From: Terrilactibacillus sp. S3-3
GTDB lineage: Bacteria; Bacillota; Bacilli; Bacillales; Sporolactobacillaceae
Direction: 5' to 3'
Assembly (NCBI GenBank): GCA_030437565.1
Contig: CP129291.1
Span: forward strand, 2,976,001-3,040,000
Length of the DNA stretch: 64,000 nucleotides
Shown: in pieces, positions 29,985-42,235 of the stretch
How the letters are laid out: every line of letters starts with the position of its first letter
Numbering within the stretch: the first letter of the stretch is position 1
Notes under the pieces: generated by a model
The model's input: the letters and a program-made list of their open reading frames with translations, nothing else
Databases searched by the model: none
Told to the model about the DNA's origin: nothing
Program-made: the position numbers and the translations under genes

Positions 29985-32079
29985 TCAGTCTTCCCCTCCT
30001 ATTTTCACTAAGATACTCCCGTTGGTGAACATCGTCGCCGTACAATCCGGAGGAATCACCGATGTTGTATCCTTTTGCAGAATGAGGCAAGGTCCCGCAA
30101 TCGGCTGATTAATAGGTAAACGGTCTTTTTTGTAGTAAGGGGTGTCAAACTCTTCCAAAGAGCCGTTCGACCGGAACCACGCCTTGCCTGCCTTAACGGC
30201 CGCTTTTTCAAGCGATCGATCGGCAGCGGAAAAATCAGGATCGCTGATTTTAGACATTTCGCCGATACCCGTGACGCGCATATTCACGATTTCAATCGGC
30301 GCATCTTGGAAAGAATGGCCGTATTCCCGTTTATGAATGGAATGAAATTTTTCCCAAATGGATGTGACGTTCATTGTATTGATCGCCCCCGGCTGAACAG
30401 GTATCCGTAGTTCATAGCCTTGCCCGACATAACGGCAGTCAAAGAATCGTTTTAAAGTCATCTGTTCGGCATCAAAGCCGGCCTGTTTCAGCTGCTCTGA
30501 AATATCATTCTCCAAGTTTTTAAATCGATCATTCAGATAGGCCAAATCTGCTTTATCGCTGGACATGAAGATCGTTTGCACCGCATCATATTTTAAATCG
30601 GTCGTTAACAAGCCGGTGGCGGATGTAATTCCCGGATACGGCGGAATGATCACTTCAGGAATATCGAGAATTTTTGCGACTTCCACTGCGCACATCGGCC
30701 CGGCACCGCCCAGCGCCGCCAGGCTGAAACTGCGCGGATCAAAGCCCTTCTGGATCGTTTTTGAGCGAATCGCGTTGGCCATGTTATTATTCACGATCGT
30801 CAAGATGCCTTCAGCCGTTTCATGCAGCCCCAGACCCAGCTGCGATGCCAGCTCTTGCACGACTTGAAAAGCCTTTTCGGATAGAGACTTCCATTTCTCC
30901 ATCGAGAAAATGTTCGGCATCCAGTCTGCCGAGCACCAACGTCGCATCGGTGACCGTCGGCTGATTCCCGCCGCGTCCGTAACAGGCCGGTCCTGGAAAC
31001 GAGCCGGCGCTTTCCGGTCCGACCTTAAAAGCTCCCCCGGCATCCAGATAGGCGATACTACCGCCGCCCGCACCGATGGTATGAATATCGATCATCGGGA
31101 CCTGTACGGGATAGCCGGCAATCCGGGTATCGCCGACCAACGACTCCGCAAACCCCTGCTCGGTGAAAATACCGATATCCGCGCTTGTCCCGCCGACATC
31201 AAATGTGATTAATCTTTTATGGTCGGAGAGTGTGCCGGCCCACTGCCCGCCAAGCACCCCGGCAGCCGGACCGGACAAAAGCGTCATGACGGGTTTTTCC
31301 GAGATTGTTTCTGAATTGGCGACACCGCCGTTTGATGTCATAATGAGGAGATCGCCGCTCACCCCCGCTTCACGGAGACGCGTTCAAGATTCTCAATATA
31401 TTTCTTCATTTTCGGGCCGACAAATCCGTTGATGCTCGCTGTTGCGAACCGTTCAAATTCACGGAATTGCGGCGAAATATTGGCTGAAGTGGTCACATAA
31501 AATTCCGGGAACTTTTCCTCGATAAGGGCTTTCACTCGGTCCTCATGCGCCGGATCCAAGTAAGAGAAGAGAAAACCGACAACAACGGATTCAATGCCCT
31601 CTTCCTTAAATTCAGTCAATATTTGCAGTACCTTCTCTTCATCCAGCGGAAGTTTTTCGTAGGCCTTCCCGTCCGCTACGCCGACTCTTTCCGCAACCGT
31701 CTGGCGATAGCGTCGTTCCACCATCGGTCTTTCCTGCCACGGTATTTCCTGAGCAATAGAATAATTCTGCGGTCTTTGGTGCCGGCCGCCGATCTGAAGA
31801 ATGTCCCGGTAACCTTTCGTCGTTATAAAACCTGTTTTTGCCCCTTTATGTTCAAGAACGGCGTTAGTCGCGATCGTTGTGTCCCGAAAAAAAAACATGA
31901 TCAATACTGTTTTCCTCTATGCCGTACCGCCCGCACAGTTCCGTGATCCCTTTAACCATGCCGACAGACGGATCTTCCGTCGTCGTAGGAACTTTATGAA
32001 TATGTGAAATACCGCTGCCCGTATCCGTAAAAATTACGTCCGTAAACGTTCCGCCAATATCTACCCCAATAAGTTTCAT
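29985..32079 (-). pseudogene. hyuA: Hydantoinase/oxoprolinase A subunit, several frameshifts
   Basis: The ATP-using subunit. It opens with [13 protein letters not shown], the phosphate-binding loop of the family, then [46 protein letters not shown] and [14 protein letters not shown]. The third part contains LAALGGAGPMCAVEVAKIL. Frames change at the run of nine A near 31887, near 31360 and near 30860. About 698 codons in all, full length. The start at 32079 follows a GGAGGC site. hyuA and hyuB are fully coupled (stop and start adjoin). Confidence 0.88.
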
Positions 32080-32400
32080 CGTTTCTATGCCTCCATCCGC
32101 AAATCATAGATTGATATTTAAAGTCAGTTGAATGTTTCAAAAAAGAATCCAAAGCTTGCTGTCATTCGCTTAAAAATAACGATTCTGCCAATGGTTTTCT
32201 TATATCTGGAATGCGAAAATCACCACCTTACCTATTATCATAAAGATTTCATCAATTATAAATATTCAATCCTTTTGAAGCCGCCGTGATATACCAGCCG
32301 CCGAGGCCGATCCTTTATCCGCCCCCGCCGGCGGTTTACCGGCCGAAATCTGCTTCTTGACGGCGGGCACGGCTCTTTCCCGGCTTGACTCGGAGCTCAG
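32080..32400. other. Spacer between preA and hyuA
   Basis: The part 32278-32400 is GC-rich and stays open in the preA frame for about 40 codons past the preA TAG (VPAVKKQISAGKPPAGADKG), so it may be a lost tail of preA. The rest is AT-rich and could contain a promoter for hyuAB. No other gene is supported. Confidence 0.4.
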
Positions 32401-33693
32401 CTAGTTCTTTTTATTAATTAATTTTTGACCAGACTGAAGGCCGCCGCTGATTAAAGCTTGACGCTCATTCCAGGTCAGCGCTGTGTCACTCGGTTGCTCA
32501 ATCATGTCAATCGCCCCATCCACCGGGCAGACAATCGAGCAGAGATTGCAGCCGACACAATCTTCCTCGCGAACTTTCAGAATACTGTTGCCGTTCTCAT
32601 CCGTGAGTCGATCAATACATTGATGGGATGTGTCTTCGCAGGAGATATAACACTTATTGCAATGAATGCACTTGTCATTATTGATTTTGGCCACGACTTT
32701 ATAATTAAGGTCTAAATTGCCCCAATCCGTATATTTAGGAACGGAGCGGCCGACAAGATCCATCACGGACGCAATGCCTTTTTCATCCAAATAGTTGTTC
32801 AATCCGTCAATCATATCCTCGACGATCCGGAAGCCATGGTGCATGGCAGCGGTGCAGACCTGGACGCCGGTCGCCCCATTAACATAAACTCTGCCGCATC
32901 CTGCCAGCTTGATATCCCGCCGATGCCCGAAATTGGCACGTTGATCTCCGGCTGGCGCGCGCATTCTCCCACCATGCCCAAAGCAATCGGTTTGACCGCC
33001 GGCCCGCAGTAGCCGCCATGCGTGCCTTGATTTCCAACGTTCGGAATCGTGTTCCACGTATCAAGATCAATGCCCATCAAACTATTGATCGTATTGATGA
33101 GGCTGATCGCATCCGCGCCGCCTTGAACGGCTGCATAGGCCGTTGCCGTGATGTCGGTGATATTGGGTGTCAATTTGACGATCACCGGTGTTTCGGCCAC
33201 TTCTTTAACCCAATAAGTCTGCTTCTCGACCAATTCTGGAACCTGGCCGGATGCGGCACCCATCCCCCTCTCCGCCATCCCATGCGGACAGCCGAAATTT
33301 AGTTCAAGACCATCGACACCGACATCTTCAACTCGTTTGACAATCTCATGCCATTTTTCTTGCTCCGGCTCCACCATCAACGAAACAACAATCGCATGGT
33401 CAGGAAACTTCTTTTTCGTTTCATAGATTTCTTTCAAGTTGACTTCAAGGGGACGATCGGTGATCAACTCGATATTGTTAAAACCTGCGACGCGCTGGCC
33501 GTTATAATGAAGCGAAAAAAAAACGGGAAGACGTATTGATGATCGGCTCGCCGAGCGTTTTCCACACCGCGCCTCCCCAGCCGGCTTCAAATGCCCTCTG
33601 CACCTGATAACCGGAATTAGTGGGTGGCGCCGAGGCCAGCCAAAAAGGATTGATCGATTGAATGCCCGCCAAATTAATATGTAAATCAGCCAA
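32401..33693 (-). pseudogene. preA: Dihydropyrimidine dehydrogenase subunit PreA, two frameshifts
   Basis: Reduces uracil or thymine to the dihydro form using electrons passed by PreT. The FMN barrel has LAGIQSINPFWLASAPPTNS, GLELNFGCPHGMAERGMG, VKLTPNITDI, GYCGPAVKPIAL and GIGGISSWQDA. The C-terminal ferredoxin domain carries CIHCNKCYISC and CVGCNLCSIVCPVDGA for two 4Fe-4S clusters. Slips lie at the nine-A run near 33516 and near 32880. About 430 residues. It follows preT by 17 bases. Confidence 0.92.
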
Positions 33694-33710
33694 TGCTGCT
33701 CCCCCCTTTT

Positions 33711-35060
33711 TTATACACGGCTAAGCATGTTCTCGTGAACGGCATAGGCCGTGCTCTTCCCCTGTTCGGCCGCACTGACAACCATGGCCTCGCCTTGACC
33801 GTTGCCAAAAATAATATCCCCGGCCGCATAGACTTTTTTATTGGATGTTTGATGAGTGACAGGGTCAACTAGGACGACACCTCGCTCATGTTTTAAACCG
33901 AGTGGTTCAATCAGACCGGTATGGCGCTTTTGGCCGATGGCCCTGACAACGACATCAACATCGAACATTAATTTCGAATTTTCAATTTCTATCGGCCGGC
34001 GCCGGCCCGAATCATCTTTTTCACCGAGTCTCATCCGCGAACAGACCAGCTTGGCCACCCGCCCTTCTTCATCGCCGATGATCACTTTCGGCTGGGTCAG
34101 CCATCTGAATTCGATCCCTTCCTGCTTGGCGAATGCATATTCAAAAGCATAGGCCGTCATTTCCGCTTCCGTCCGGCGATAGATCATTTTGACATCCGCC
34201 GCCCCCAGTCGCTTCAAGCAAGTCGCCGCATCAATCGCCGTATTACCGGCGCCAATCACCGCCGCGCGTTTGCCGATGAATCGTTCAGTCGGGCCGCCTT
34301 CTTTGATTTCTTCCACCAATCGAATGGCATCGAGCACGCCTTTCAGTTCTTCCCCCGGAATTCCCAGTTTCGGCACATCGGACATACCGGCGGCCAAAAT
34401 CACGGCATCAAACTCATCCAAAAGCGCATCCGCCTGAATGTCTTTTCCCACTTCGATGCCCGTCCGAATCTCTACACCTAGCTGTTCCACCTGCTGGGCT
34501 TCCCATAGCGAAATCTCCTGCGGCAGGCGAAACGGCACAATGCCGTATGTATCCAATCCGCCAGCTTTTTCCTTTGCTTCAAAAATCGTCACATGATAAC
34601 CAAGCCGGGCAAGTTCCCTGGCCGCCGACAGCCCGGCCGGCCCGCTTCCAATAACGGCGACCGTCTTCCCGTTTGGCTTACCCGCATGGAAGATTGGCTT
34701 TTTGTTTTTTATCGCCCAATTTGTGGCATGCCGCTGTAGATCGCCAATCAAAATCGACGATGAGGCATCATTCAGTACACAGGCCCCTTCGCATAATTCT
34801 TCCGTCGGGCAAACTCTTGAACAAGTTGCACCTACCGGATTGGCTTCAAGAATCACTCGAGCTGCGCCTTTCAAATCCCCGGATGCAATTTTTTTAATAA
34901 AAGACGGGACATTGATGCCGGTCGGACACGCCTTTGTGCATGGCGCATCGTAACAATACAAACAGCGATTGGCTTCATCCAACACCTCTTTTTGTACCAA
35001 ATCCGGTTTTATCTCACTGAAGTTCCCGCGCAAATCCTCTTTTGAAACAGGCTGATTCAT
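33711..35060 (-). CDS. preT: Dihydropyrimidine dehydrogenase subunit PreT
   Basis: 449 residues, intact. The N-terminal cluster domain has CLYCYDAPCTKACPTGI and CSRVCPTEELCEGAC. The FAD site is VAVIGSGPAGLSAARELA, the NAD site VIGAGNTAIDAATCLKRLGA, and the late FAD block YAAGDIIFGNGQGEAMVVSA. It passes electrons from NADH to PreA. Start ATG 35060 is preceded by GGAGGTGA. It sits mid-operon between the transporter and preA. Confidence 0.95.
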   Translation of the reverse strand: MNQPVSKEDLRGNFSEIKPDLVQKEVLDEANRCLYCYDAPCTKACPTGINVPSFIKKIASGDLKGAARVILEANPVGATCSRVCPTEELCEGACVLNDASSSILIGDLQRHATNWAIKNKKPIFHAGKPNGKTVAVIGSGPAGLSAARELARLGYHVTIFEAKEKAGGLDTYGIVPFRLPQEISLWEAQQVEQLGVEIRTGIEVGKDIQADALLDEFDAVILAAGMSDVPKLGIPGEELKGVLDAIRLVEEIKEGGPTERFIGKRAAVIGAGNTAIDAATCLKRLGAADVKMIYRRTEAEMTAYAFEYAFAKQEGIEFRWLTQPKVIIGDEEGRVAKLVCSRMRLGEKDDSGRRRPIEIENSKLMFDVDVVVRAIGQKRHTGLIEPLGLKHERGVVLVDPVTHQTSNKKVYAAGDIIFGNGQGEAMVVSAAEQGKSTAYAVHENMLSRV

Positions 35061-35102
35061 TCATCATTCACCTCCGCTTTGATGTTTGCCGACCCCCTGA
35101 GT

Positions 35103-36616
35103 TTAATTCACAGCCGTGTCCTTTTTCGTGTCGGCATCGTTGACAACAAGCGTCATCTCTTCATATTCTCCCGGGTTCAACAAGCTGGCATCGTTTCTCA
35201 TCAGATAACTGTAGACCGCGATCGCAAGCAGCAAACCAATTGTCCAGGCATTATCCCACAAAAGTCTCAAGCCGGGGATAAACAGACCAAGAAGCGGAAT
35301 CACAATCCCGACAATCAGAGCATAAATGCTGTTTTTGTTAAATCCTGAGGAATAGCTGTAGCGGCCATGTTTTGAATAGAGCTCCATCAGTGCCAGATGG
35401 CGGCGGCGGACAATCCAATAATCGGCGATCGCAATCCCGTCGATGGGGCCCAGAAGAGCACCATAACCGCCAAGGAAACCAAAAATTAAGTTTGAGAAAT
35501 TCGCCATTAGAAACCACGGCTGCATGGCCAGGGCGAACAACCCGGTGATAACCGCGCCAATCGCAAAGTTTATATGACGCGGCCAAAGATTTTCCGCCGC
35601 GCGGGCCGGAGCGACAAGATTGGCCCCGACGTTGATGGTGAGCGATGAAATAACGATAACAACGGCCCCAAGGAACACGATGAACGTCGGAAACTTGGAT
35701 AATAAATCAACAGGCTGCCAAAGAGCTTTGCCAAAAATCACGACGGTTGCCGACGTTACGAAAATGCCGATAAAGGAAAAAATAGTCATGGTAAGCGGCA
35801 ATGTCAGCCCCTGGGCAACCATCATCGACTTTTGGCTTTTGGCCTGCCGGGCAAAGTCGGGAATATTCAAAGCCAGTGTTGCCCAAAAAGCAATGACACC
35901 GGTTAAAGCCGGGAAAAAGATGGCGAAAAAAAACTCGCCCGCTGAGTGAAACTTGCTCGGCGCGGTCATAATCGGGCCTAATCCATGGATATGCACAATC
36001 GCCCAAATGAACAAAGCGATCGACGCAATGCCGACAATCGGACTGGCGATCGAGGCCAGCCACTTGATCGCCTCCGGCCCCTTCATCCCGACGACCACAT
36101 TTAGTGCCCAGAAAAAGGCGAACACAACGGCCGTATGCAGGCCGAAATTTTGCCAGCCCGGAAAAATTTTAAGCAGCAAAGCATCAATACTCGTTGTGCC
36201 AATCCAGGTGTTAATGCCAAACCACCCGGCCGCGACAATCGCCCGGGCAATCGCCGGAATATGGGCTCCCCTTGAACCGAACCACACTCGCGCAAAGACC
36301 GGATACGGAATGCCGAATTTTGTACCGGCATGCGAGTTTAATAGAATGGGAATGAGAACGATACAGTTGCCGAGAAAATGGTCAGAACCGCCTGCCACCA
36401 ATTCATCCCCAACGCGATCATCCCGCTCGCCATTGTGTAGGACGGAATGATAAGACACATGCCCAGCCACAGAGCCGTAAAGTTTATCCCTCTCCATGAG
36501 TGCTCTTCGCGCGTCGCCGGCCGCAAATCTTCATTCCATAAATGACTGCCTTGCAAACCCTCGGCCGCTTCCTTTGTTAAAGTGACAATGCCGTTCTGCT
36601 CAACTTGTTTTTTCAT
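35103..36616 (-). pseudogene. NCS1-family nucleobase/hydantoin transporter, one frameshift
   Basis: A twelve-helix cation-coupled importer. The N-terminus has the family signature NEDLRPATREEHSWRGINF then LWLGMCLIIPSYT. Later blocks are HAGTKFGIPYPVFARVWFG, GWFGINTWIG and LGPIDGIAIADYWIVRRRHL. The frame changes near 36340-36390. About 500 residues, like the allantoin, uracil and hydantoin (Mhp1) carriers. Its place among preA/preT and hyuAB supports a pyrimidine or hydantoin substrate. Which one cannot be told from sequence here. Confidence 0.88.
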
Positions 36617-36793
36617 TCATTTTTCGTCCTTTCCTATCAATTGGAATGGGATATAATATAAAGCCGTGTATTAAAAATCATATTTAATAAAACGCTCATT
36701 TCGGATAACGGAAATATTCCGTCATAAAAAAAAAAAGCAAGTAGTATCAAAGTATAGGATGGAAACATCATCTATACCTTGTCTTCCATTGTT
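36617..36793. other. Spacer between hydrolase and transporter
   Basis: AT-rich with a run of A at 36727-36736. No gene or clear hairpin is seen; an internal promoter is possible. Confidence 0.4.
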
Positions 36794-38034
36794 TCAGGAT
36801 TCCGACAATATCTCCAGCACAGCATCCAAGGCTACATTGACACCCTTTGCACAATCTTCATAAAGCGTCCGCTCTTCTCGCAATGGCTCTTGCCCTTGAT
36901 ACTTGGAACAAAAATCATCGCCGTTGGAATATAGTCGGCGATATATTGGGCATCATGCCCTGCACCGCTATACATCCTTTTATATGGATATCCCAGTGAT
37001 TGTGCCGACTTCTCCAGCTGGGCGCAAAGCTCTTCATCAAATGCCACCGTGTCCCGCGACCAAAGCTTTCTCGTTTCGATGGTGCAGCCTGCTAACGATT
37101 TTGGCAGTTCATGAATAACCTTTACGACCTGACTGATCACATCCGGGTCCTTGTGGCGCGCTTCCAGTGTAAAAGTCACTTTATTCGGAATCACCGTATG
37201 GATATTCGGAAGCAAATTCATTCTGCCCATTGTGTAAACCAACCCACTATCCAGCCGATCCAGTTTTTCGCGGATAACGGCAATCATATCACAAGCGGCA
37301 AAAAGAGCATCCTTTCGCATTACCATCGGTGTGGTCCCGGCATGATCCGACTCGCCCGTGACTTCTATTTCATAGTTAGTTCACCATCCCGACGACGCCT
37401 TCCACTACACCGATTTTTAGATGTTCGCTTTCCAGAACAGGACCTTGCTCAATGTGCAGTTCCAAATAAGCGGCCGCGTTTTTTAAACGATTTTCAGCAT
37501 CACCTTTATACCCGCTGGCATCCAACGCCTCGCCGAATGTTATGCCATCCGTGTCCTTAGTCTCCAGCATATCCGCTTTCTCAAACTTGCCGGAAATAAT
37601 GCCGGAGCACATCATTGCCGGATCAAACCTTGCCCCTTCTTCATTGGTAAAATCAACAATCGTAAAAGGAATTTTCGGCTTAATATGATGATCAACAAGT
37701 GTTCTCGCCACTTCCAATGCGGATAACACACCAAGAACCCCATCGAAGCGCCCGCCTTTTTTGACTGAATCCAAATGTGATCCCATAACGAGCGGCGGTC
37801 TATCCTCCTCGCCCGGCAATGTTGCATAAATATTGGCCACATCATCCACTTTAACGGTCATTCCCAATTGCTTGAGCAGCAGAGAGACGAAATAATCTCG
37901 GGCGGCGATGTCCGTTTTCGAAAGGGAAAATCTTGTCACCCCGTTGTTTTCCGTGCGCCCGAAATCCGCAAACGTCTCCAGTGTCCGCTTTAGTCTTTCC
38001 CCATTAATGGACAGCTTTTTTTTTTTTGCATCAT
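36794..38034 (-). pseudogene. N-carbamoyl-amino-acid hydrolase / beta-ureidopropionase (M20 family), frameshifts
   Basis: Splits N-carbamoyl-beta-alanine or N-carbamoyl amino acids to amino acid, CO2 and ammonia. Metal ligands are seen in MGSHLDSVKKGGRFDG (His, Asp), VDFTNEEGARF (Glu pair), YLELHIEQGPVLE (His) and MYSGAGHDAQYIA (late His). Frames change near 37375 and near 36850, after which EDCAKGVNVALDAVLEIL finishes the protein at 36794. AAGGAG precedes the tandem ATGs at 38034 and 38031, and a run of twelve A right after them puts the body one base out of frame. Length about 413 residues. Confidence 0.88.
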
Positions 38035-38174
38035 GGCACTCCTTCATTTTTAAATAAAAAGCGAATTTTCAATATATAAAAACCTTATCTATTTTTACCA
38101 TTATTCTGTAAAATTAGGACATTATTCTGCAGAAAAACAGTCGTTTCTCTGCAGAGATTGATTTATAAATATTT

Positions 38175-39327
38175 TCAAACGAATGCCGATAAAATGTTGC
38201 TTAGCTTGGCATACACTTTTTTCAGCGACTCCGCCGACATCGTCACCGGATTGTTCATCATATTTGGCGAAAAGCTGCTCGCAACCAACCTGTCTAGCTC
38301 TGCTTCCGTTTTGACGCCGACCTCGTCAAGGGTTGTCCGCATCCCCATTTCTTTTTTCATTTCATCAATTCGATCGGCCCAATCTTCGGAGTCTTTAAAT
38401 CCAAGCCGCCTGCTGAACGCATTTAGGCGTTCTGCTTCCGGTCCCGACTCGCTGTTGATTCTCCAAAACGAAGGGAGCGTAAAAGCGCAGGCTTCGCCAT
38501 GGGGAATATGATGATCTTGCGTTAGCGGATAAGAGCAGGCATGAGCGGCCGCTGTTTGCGTGAGATTGAAAGCCGTGCCGGCCGTCACAGAAGCCAAACT
38601 CATCTTTGCCCTCGCTTCCTTATTTTCCGGTTCATGGAAGGCGGTTAGCAAATTTTCAAATACAAGCGTTGCCGCCCGTTCCGCCGACATGTCCGTAAAC
38701 GGCTGATGCTTCTTACCATAATAAGCCTCAAGCGAGTGAGCCAGAACGTCCAGGCCGCTTGATGCCGTGACATGCGGCGGGCAGGAAACGGTCAGTTCTG
38801 GATCCACCAGTGCATAAACGGGATAGAAGAAATCGCTTGAGAGCGGGGCTTTTACACCTTCATCCGTGTCCGTTAGAACAAAACGGTCGTCACCTCGCTC
38901 GCCGTTCCGGACGTTGTCGGGACAGCAATCAACGGAATACCCGGCTGGGAGATCGGACTTTTTTTTGAAGAAAAAGTCAGCCGTCCTGTGCGGTGTGCCG
39001 GCAACAAAAAACACGCCACTTTGGCGCAGTCCATAATACTGCCGCCCCCAAGGGCAACGGCGAATTCACATTGATGTTCACGAATCGCATCGGCACAGGC
39101 ATCGGTATTCAGCACAGTCGGATTGGGCTGAATGTCGGAAAAAACAGCGACGATCCGGCCGTCCGATTGTTTCACAACATCCTGGGCGATGCCTTGCCTG
39201 ACCATGGATGGGGCGCTGATTAAAATGCCCCGTTTCATATCGAATTGTTTTAGAATTTGCGGTAATTTTTCAAGTTTTCCGGCACCAAAATCAATAGGTA
39301 CAGGCTGCTTATAGAAAAAAGCTTCAT
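38175..39327 (-). pseudogene. Iron-containing alcohol dehydrogenase, frameshifted
   Basis: Reduces an aldehyde with NAD(P)H. N-terminal FGAGKLEKLPQIL, the cofactor loop ALGGGSIMDCAKV and IAVPTTSGTASEVT, then the iron ligands in GLDVLAHSLEAYY, AHACSYPLTQDHHIPHGEAC. A slip near 38880 joins the halves. The likely ATG at 39327 is one base out of frame with the body, so the start is uncertain. About 384 residues. Between the aminotransferase and the carbamoyl hydrolase, it could turn malonate semialdehyde into 3-hydroxypropionate. Confidence 0.85.
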
Positions 39328-39344
39328 TTTTAATATCTTTTTTT

Positions 39345-40713
39345 TTATTTAGTGAGCAATGGTTGGTCGGCAAAGAGGTATTGTTTTTCAAAGGCGGCCA
39401 GCACGTTTTCAAAAATGTCGATCGCTTCATTGATTTGCTGCTTGGTAATAATTAAAGGCGGGGCAATCATGACACTGGATTCATGCGAATATGTATAAAA
39501 TCCATTGTCAGACAGCAGACTGATAAATTTGCTCATGAGTCCGACCGGATCTTTTCCATAATCCATCCCATAAGAAATGATCGGCTCTTTTGTCTTCTTA
39601 TCTTTGACAAGTTCAACGGCGGCAAACAGCCCGATGTGACGGACATCGCCGACGGAGGCGAACCGGCGCAACTTTTCCAGACGCTCGGCCAGCACTTTTC
39701 CCACTTCCGCCGCGTTCTCAACCAAATGTTCATCTTTATAAATGTCCATTGTCGCGCAGCCGATTTGGGTTGAAACCGTGTGGCCGCTGTAGGTCAATCC
39801 GGTCATTAAGACGTGATCATCAAAGTATTCTGCGACTTTCTTGCTGACAATCACGCCGCCAAGCGGGCTGTAGCGCATGTGACCCCTTTAGCAAATGTGA
39901 TGATATCCGGCTGGAAATCAAAGTGATCGACAGCAAACATTTTTCCTGTGCGGCCAAATCCCGACATCACTTCATCACAAATCATGAGAATGCCGTAGCG
40001 ATCGCAGAGCTTGCGAACGCCTTCCAAATAACCTTTTGGCGGAATAAGTACCCCGTTGCTGCCGGGAATCGGTTCAATAAAGACAGCAGCGATCGAATCC
40101 GGCCCTTCATACAAAATTTGATTGTTTAACCGGCTTAAATAAAATTCAGTCGCAGCCTCTTCATTATCAAAGTCTACCACTTCTCTATACAAATAAGGAA
40201 TATCAAATTTTATAAAACCCGGCAACCCTGGTTCAACGGTAAAGCGCCGCCCTTCTCCGGACAGGTTGCCAGCGCCGAATGTGGCACCATGATAGGAGCG
40301 GTAACGGGAAAAAATCTTATAACGTCCCGTCGCCATCCGGGCTATTTTTTTACAGCATGATCATTTGAATCGGCACCGCCGTTGGCGAAGAACACCTTAG
40401 CCATATTATCCGGTGCAACCTCAATTATCTTGCGGGCAAGTTCCGCTTTTGACGCCGTCGCGAATCCCGGCGCCGCCAAAGGAACCTCGCCGATATGCTT
40501 AAACTCTTCAAGCAGCCTCGGATGGGCATGCCCGACATTTAAATAAACAAGCTGTGAACACATGTCATAATATTTATTATCATTTTCATCCCAGAAAAAG
40601 ATGCCCTCGGCTTTGGTTATCGTTTTCGGATTCACACTTTTTTGCTTGGCCCATGAATGCAGAACATACTGCTTATCTTCTTCTTTAATCTGCGACACAT
40701 CAATTGTTTTCAT
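39345..40713 (-). pseudogene. Class III (omega-amino acid) aminotransferase, two frameshifts
   Basis: A PLP enzyme, most likely moving the amino group of beta-alanine or another omega-amino acid to pyruvate. Blocks: YYDMCSQLVYLNVGHAHPRL, VFFANGGADSNDHAVK, YRSYHGATFGAGNLSGEGRR, the PLP-ring Asp in MICDEVMSGFGRTGKMFA, and the Schiff-base Lys in DIITFAKGV, then TYSGHTVSTQIGCA. Slips at the run of seven T near 40350 and near 39890. ATG 40713 is chosen because it opens the conserved MKTIDVSQI; 455 residues in total. First gene of the leftward catabolic operon. Confidence 0.88.
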
Positions 40714-40833
40714 CCGACCACAACTCCATTCAATATTGTGAATTAACATAAATTAATAATACATTTTAAATTAACAGAAAACAATGACGATTCGAACAAA
40801 ATAATTTGTGCATTTGCACAAGGAACCCTCACA

Positions 40834-41998
40834 TTACCCCATGACGTCCTCAATCATAAACGCCAAACTTAAAATTGTTTTTGTAAAAGATGCATTTAAA
40901 TTCATGCCCAATATCGACTCAATTTTTTTTTATCTTATAAAGCACCGTGTTGCGATGAATAAACTCCCTGCTTCCAATGCTTGACGTATGGCCGTCTTCT
41001 TCAAGAAAAACACGGAGAAAACGGACGCAATCCGTATCGTGAAGCTGATCATACCGGTACAGAGGCCCAAGCATATCTTGATGATAAGTTTCAATGATTC
41101 GATGATCCTGCACACTGGCGATAATTTTATAAATACCAATGTCTTTGTATTTGCAAACAAAATGATCAGGATGATGTCTGGTAAGCTGAACGACTGTTAC
41201 CGCTTCATGATAACTTTTTGGTACATCTGCGATATCGTTATAAAAATTGCCCATGCCGATGATTAGTTTCACATCGTCTGCTTTCTTTTTAACAGCGGTA
41301 TAAATGTGCTGAACGGTACTCGAGAAAGGAATCTGCGGCATCCGTATATCAAGCTGGTCCACCAAATAGATGATTGATTTTTTATAGACCATTGAAAGAA
41401 AACGCCGGTATCTTTGGGCGAAAGCATTCTCAATGATACGTCTGAATGGGGGCGCCGGCTCTTGTGATGCGCTGAATACGCAAGCAATGATACCAAACTC
41501 GGCACCTGCTTTAAACCCAAATTGGGAAAGTTCCTTCAGGACTCGCTCCCGATTCATATCCGTCTTAAACAAGATATCCGACAAGATCCGCTCCACTGTT
41601 GTTTGCGAATCTTGCTCCGTGACAAGAAATTGCACCGTTATCTTTAGAAAGTCAGCGATGCGATAACTCCATGGCATCTGGAAAACGGGAAATTGTTGTT
41701 GATTGGCAAAGTCTATCACTTGCTGAGGGATTTCCGGAATAAAGGGGCCTGTATTCAGAACAATACCGGCGGTCTTATGGGCAAATACCGACTCAACCAT
41801 GGCGACCACCTTTTTCGAATCGTTCGCCATATTAATGCCAGTGGTCACGATCAGTTCGTTCGGCCGATAAAACTCGGCAAGATCGACACTTTCCGCCACA
41901 TTGACGCCGCTAATGGCCCGATCAAGTCCCGGTTTGCCGGCAACAAGTGCTATCTCTTTTAATTCAGGAAGCAGGAATAGTTTTTGCAATGTCGCCAT
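40834..41998 (-). pseudogene. PucR-family regulator of the catabolic cluster, one frameshift
   Basis: The N-terminal PucR domain (LALVAGKPGLDRAISGVNVAE-like block, then ELIVTTGINMAND) is followed by a GGDEF-like middle and the C-terminal HTH_30: FLEEDGHTSSIGSREF then IHRNTVLYKIKK. The frame slips in the T run at 40921-40930, after which IESILGMNLNASFTK completes the domain to a stop at 40834. About 388 residues. PucR proteins control purine, pyrimidine and amino acid use; it lies just upstream of the aminotransferase and is transcribed the same way. Confidence 0.85.
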
Positions 41999-42235
41999 AC
42001 GGCTTTCAATCTCCCTTCCCTATTGATCAGTGATCCATGACTCATGGTTGCAAATAATCTGCAGTGTTGTCAATTTGTTTAAATAGAAAAATTTTTTTCT
42101 AGAGATCAGCTATTCCTCAGCTATCATTCAGATTGTAACTCGGTAAAATAGGCCGGCACGTTCAGTATTATAAAAAAAAATATTATTTATCTATTTTTCT
42201 GTATATTACCAATATAATACACAAATTCATTCTAG

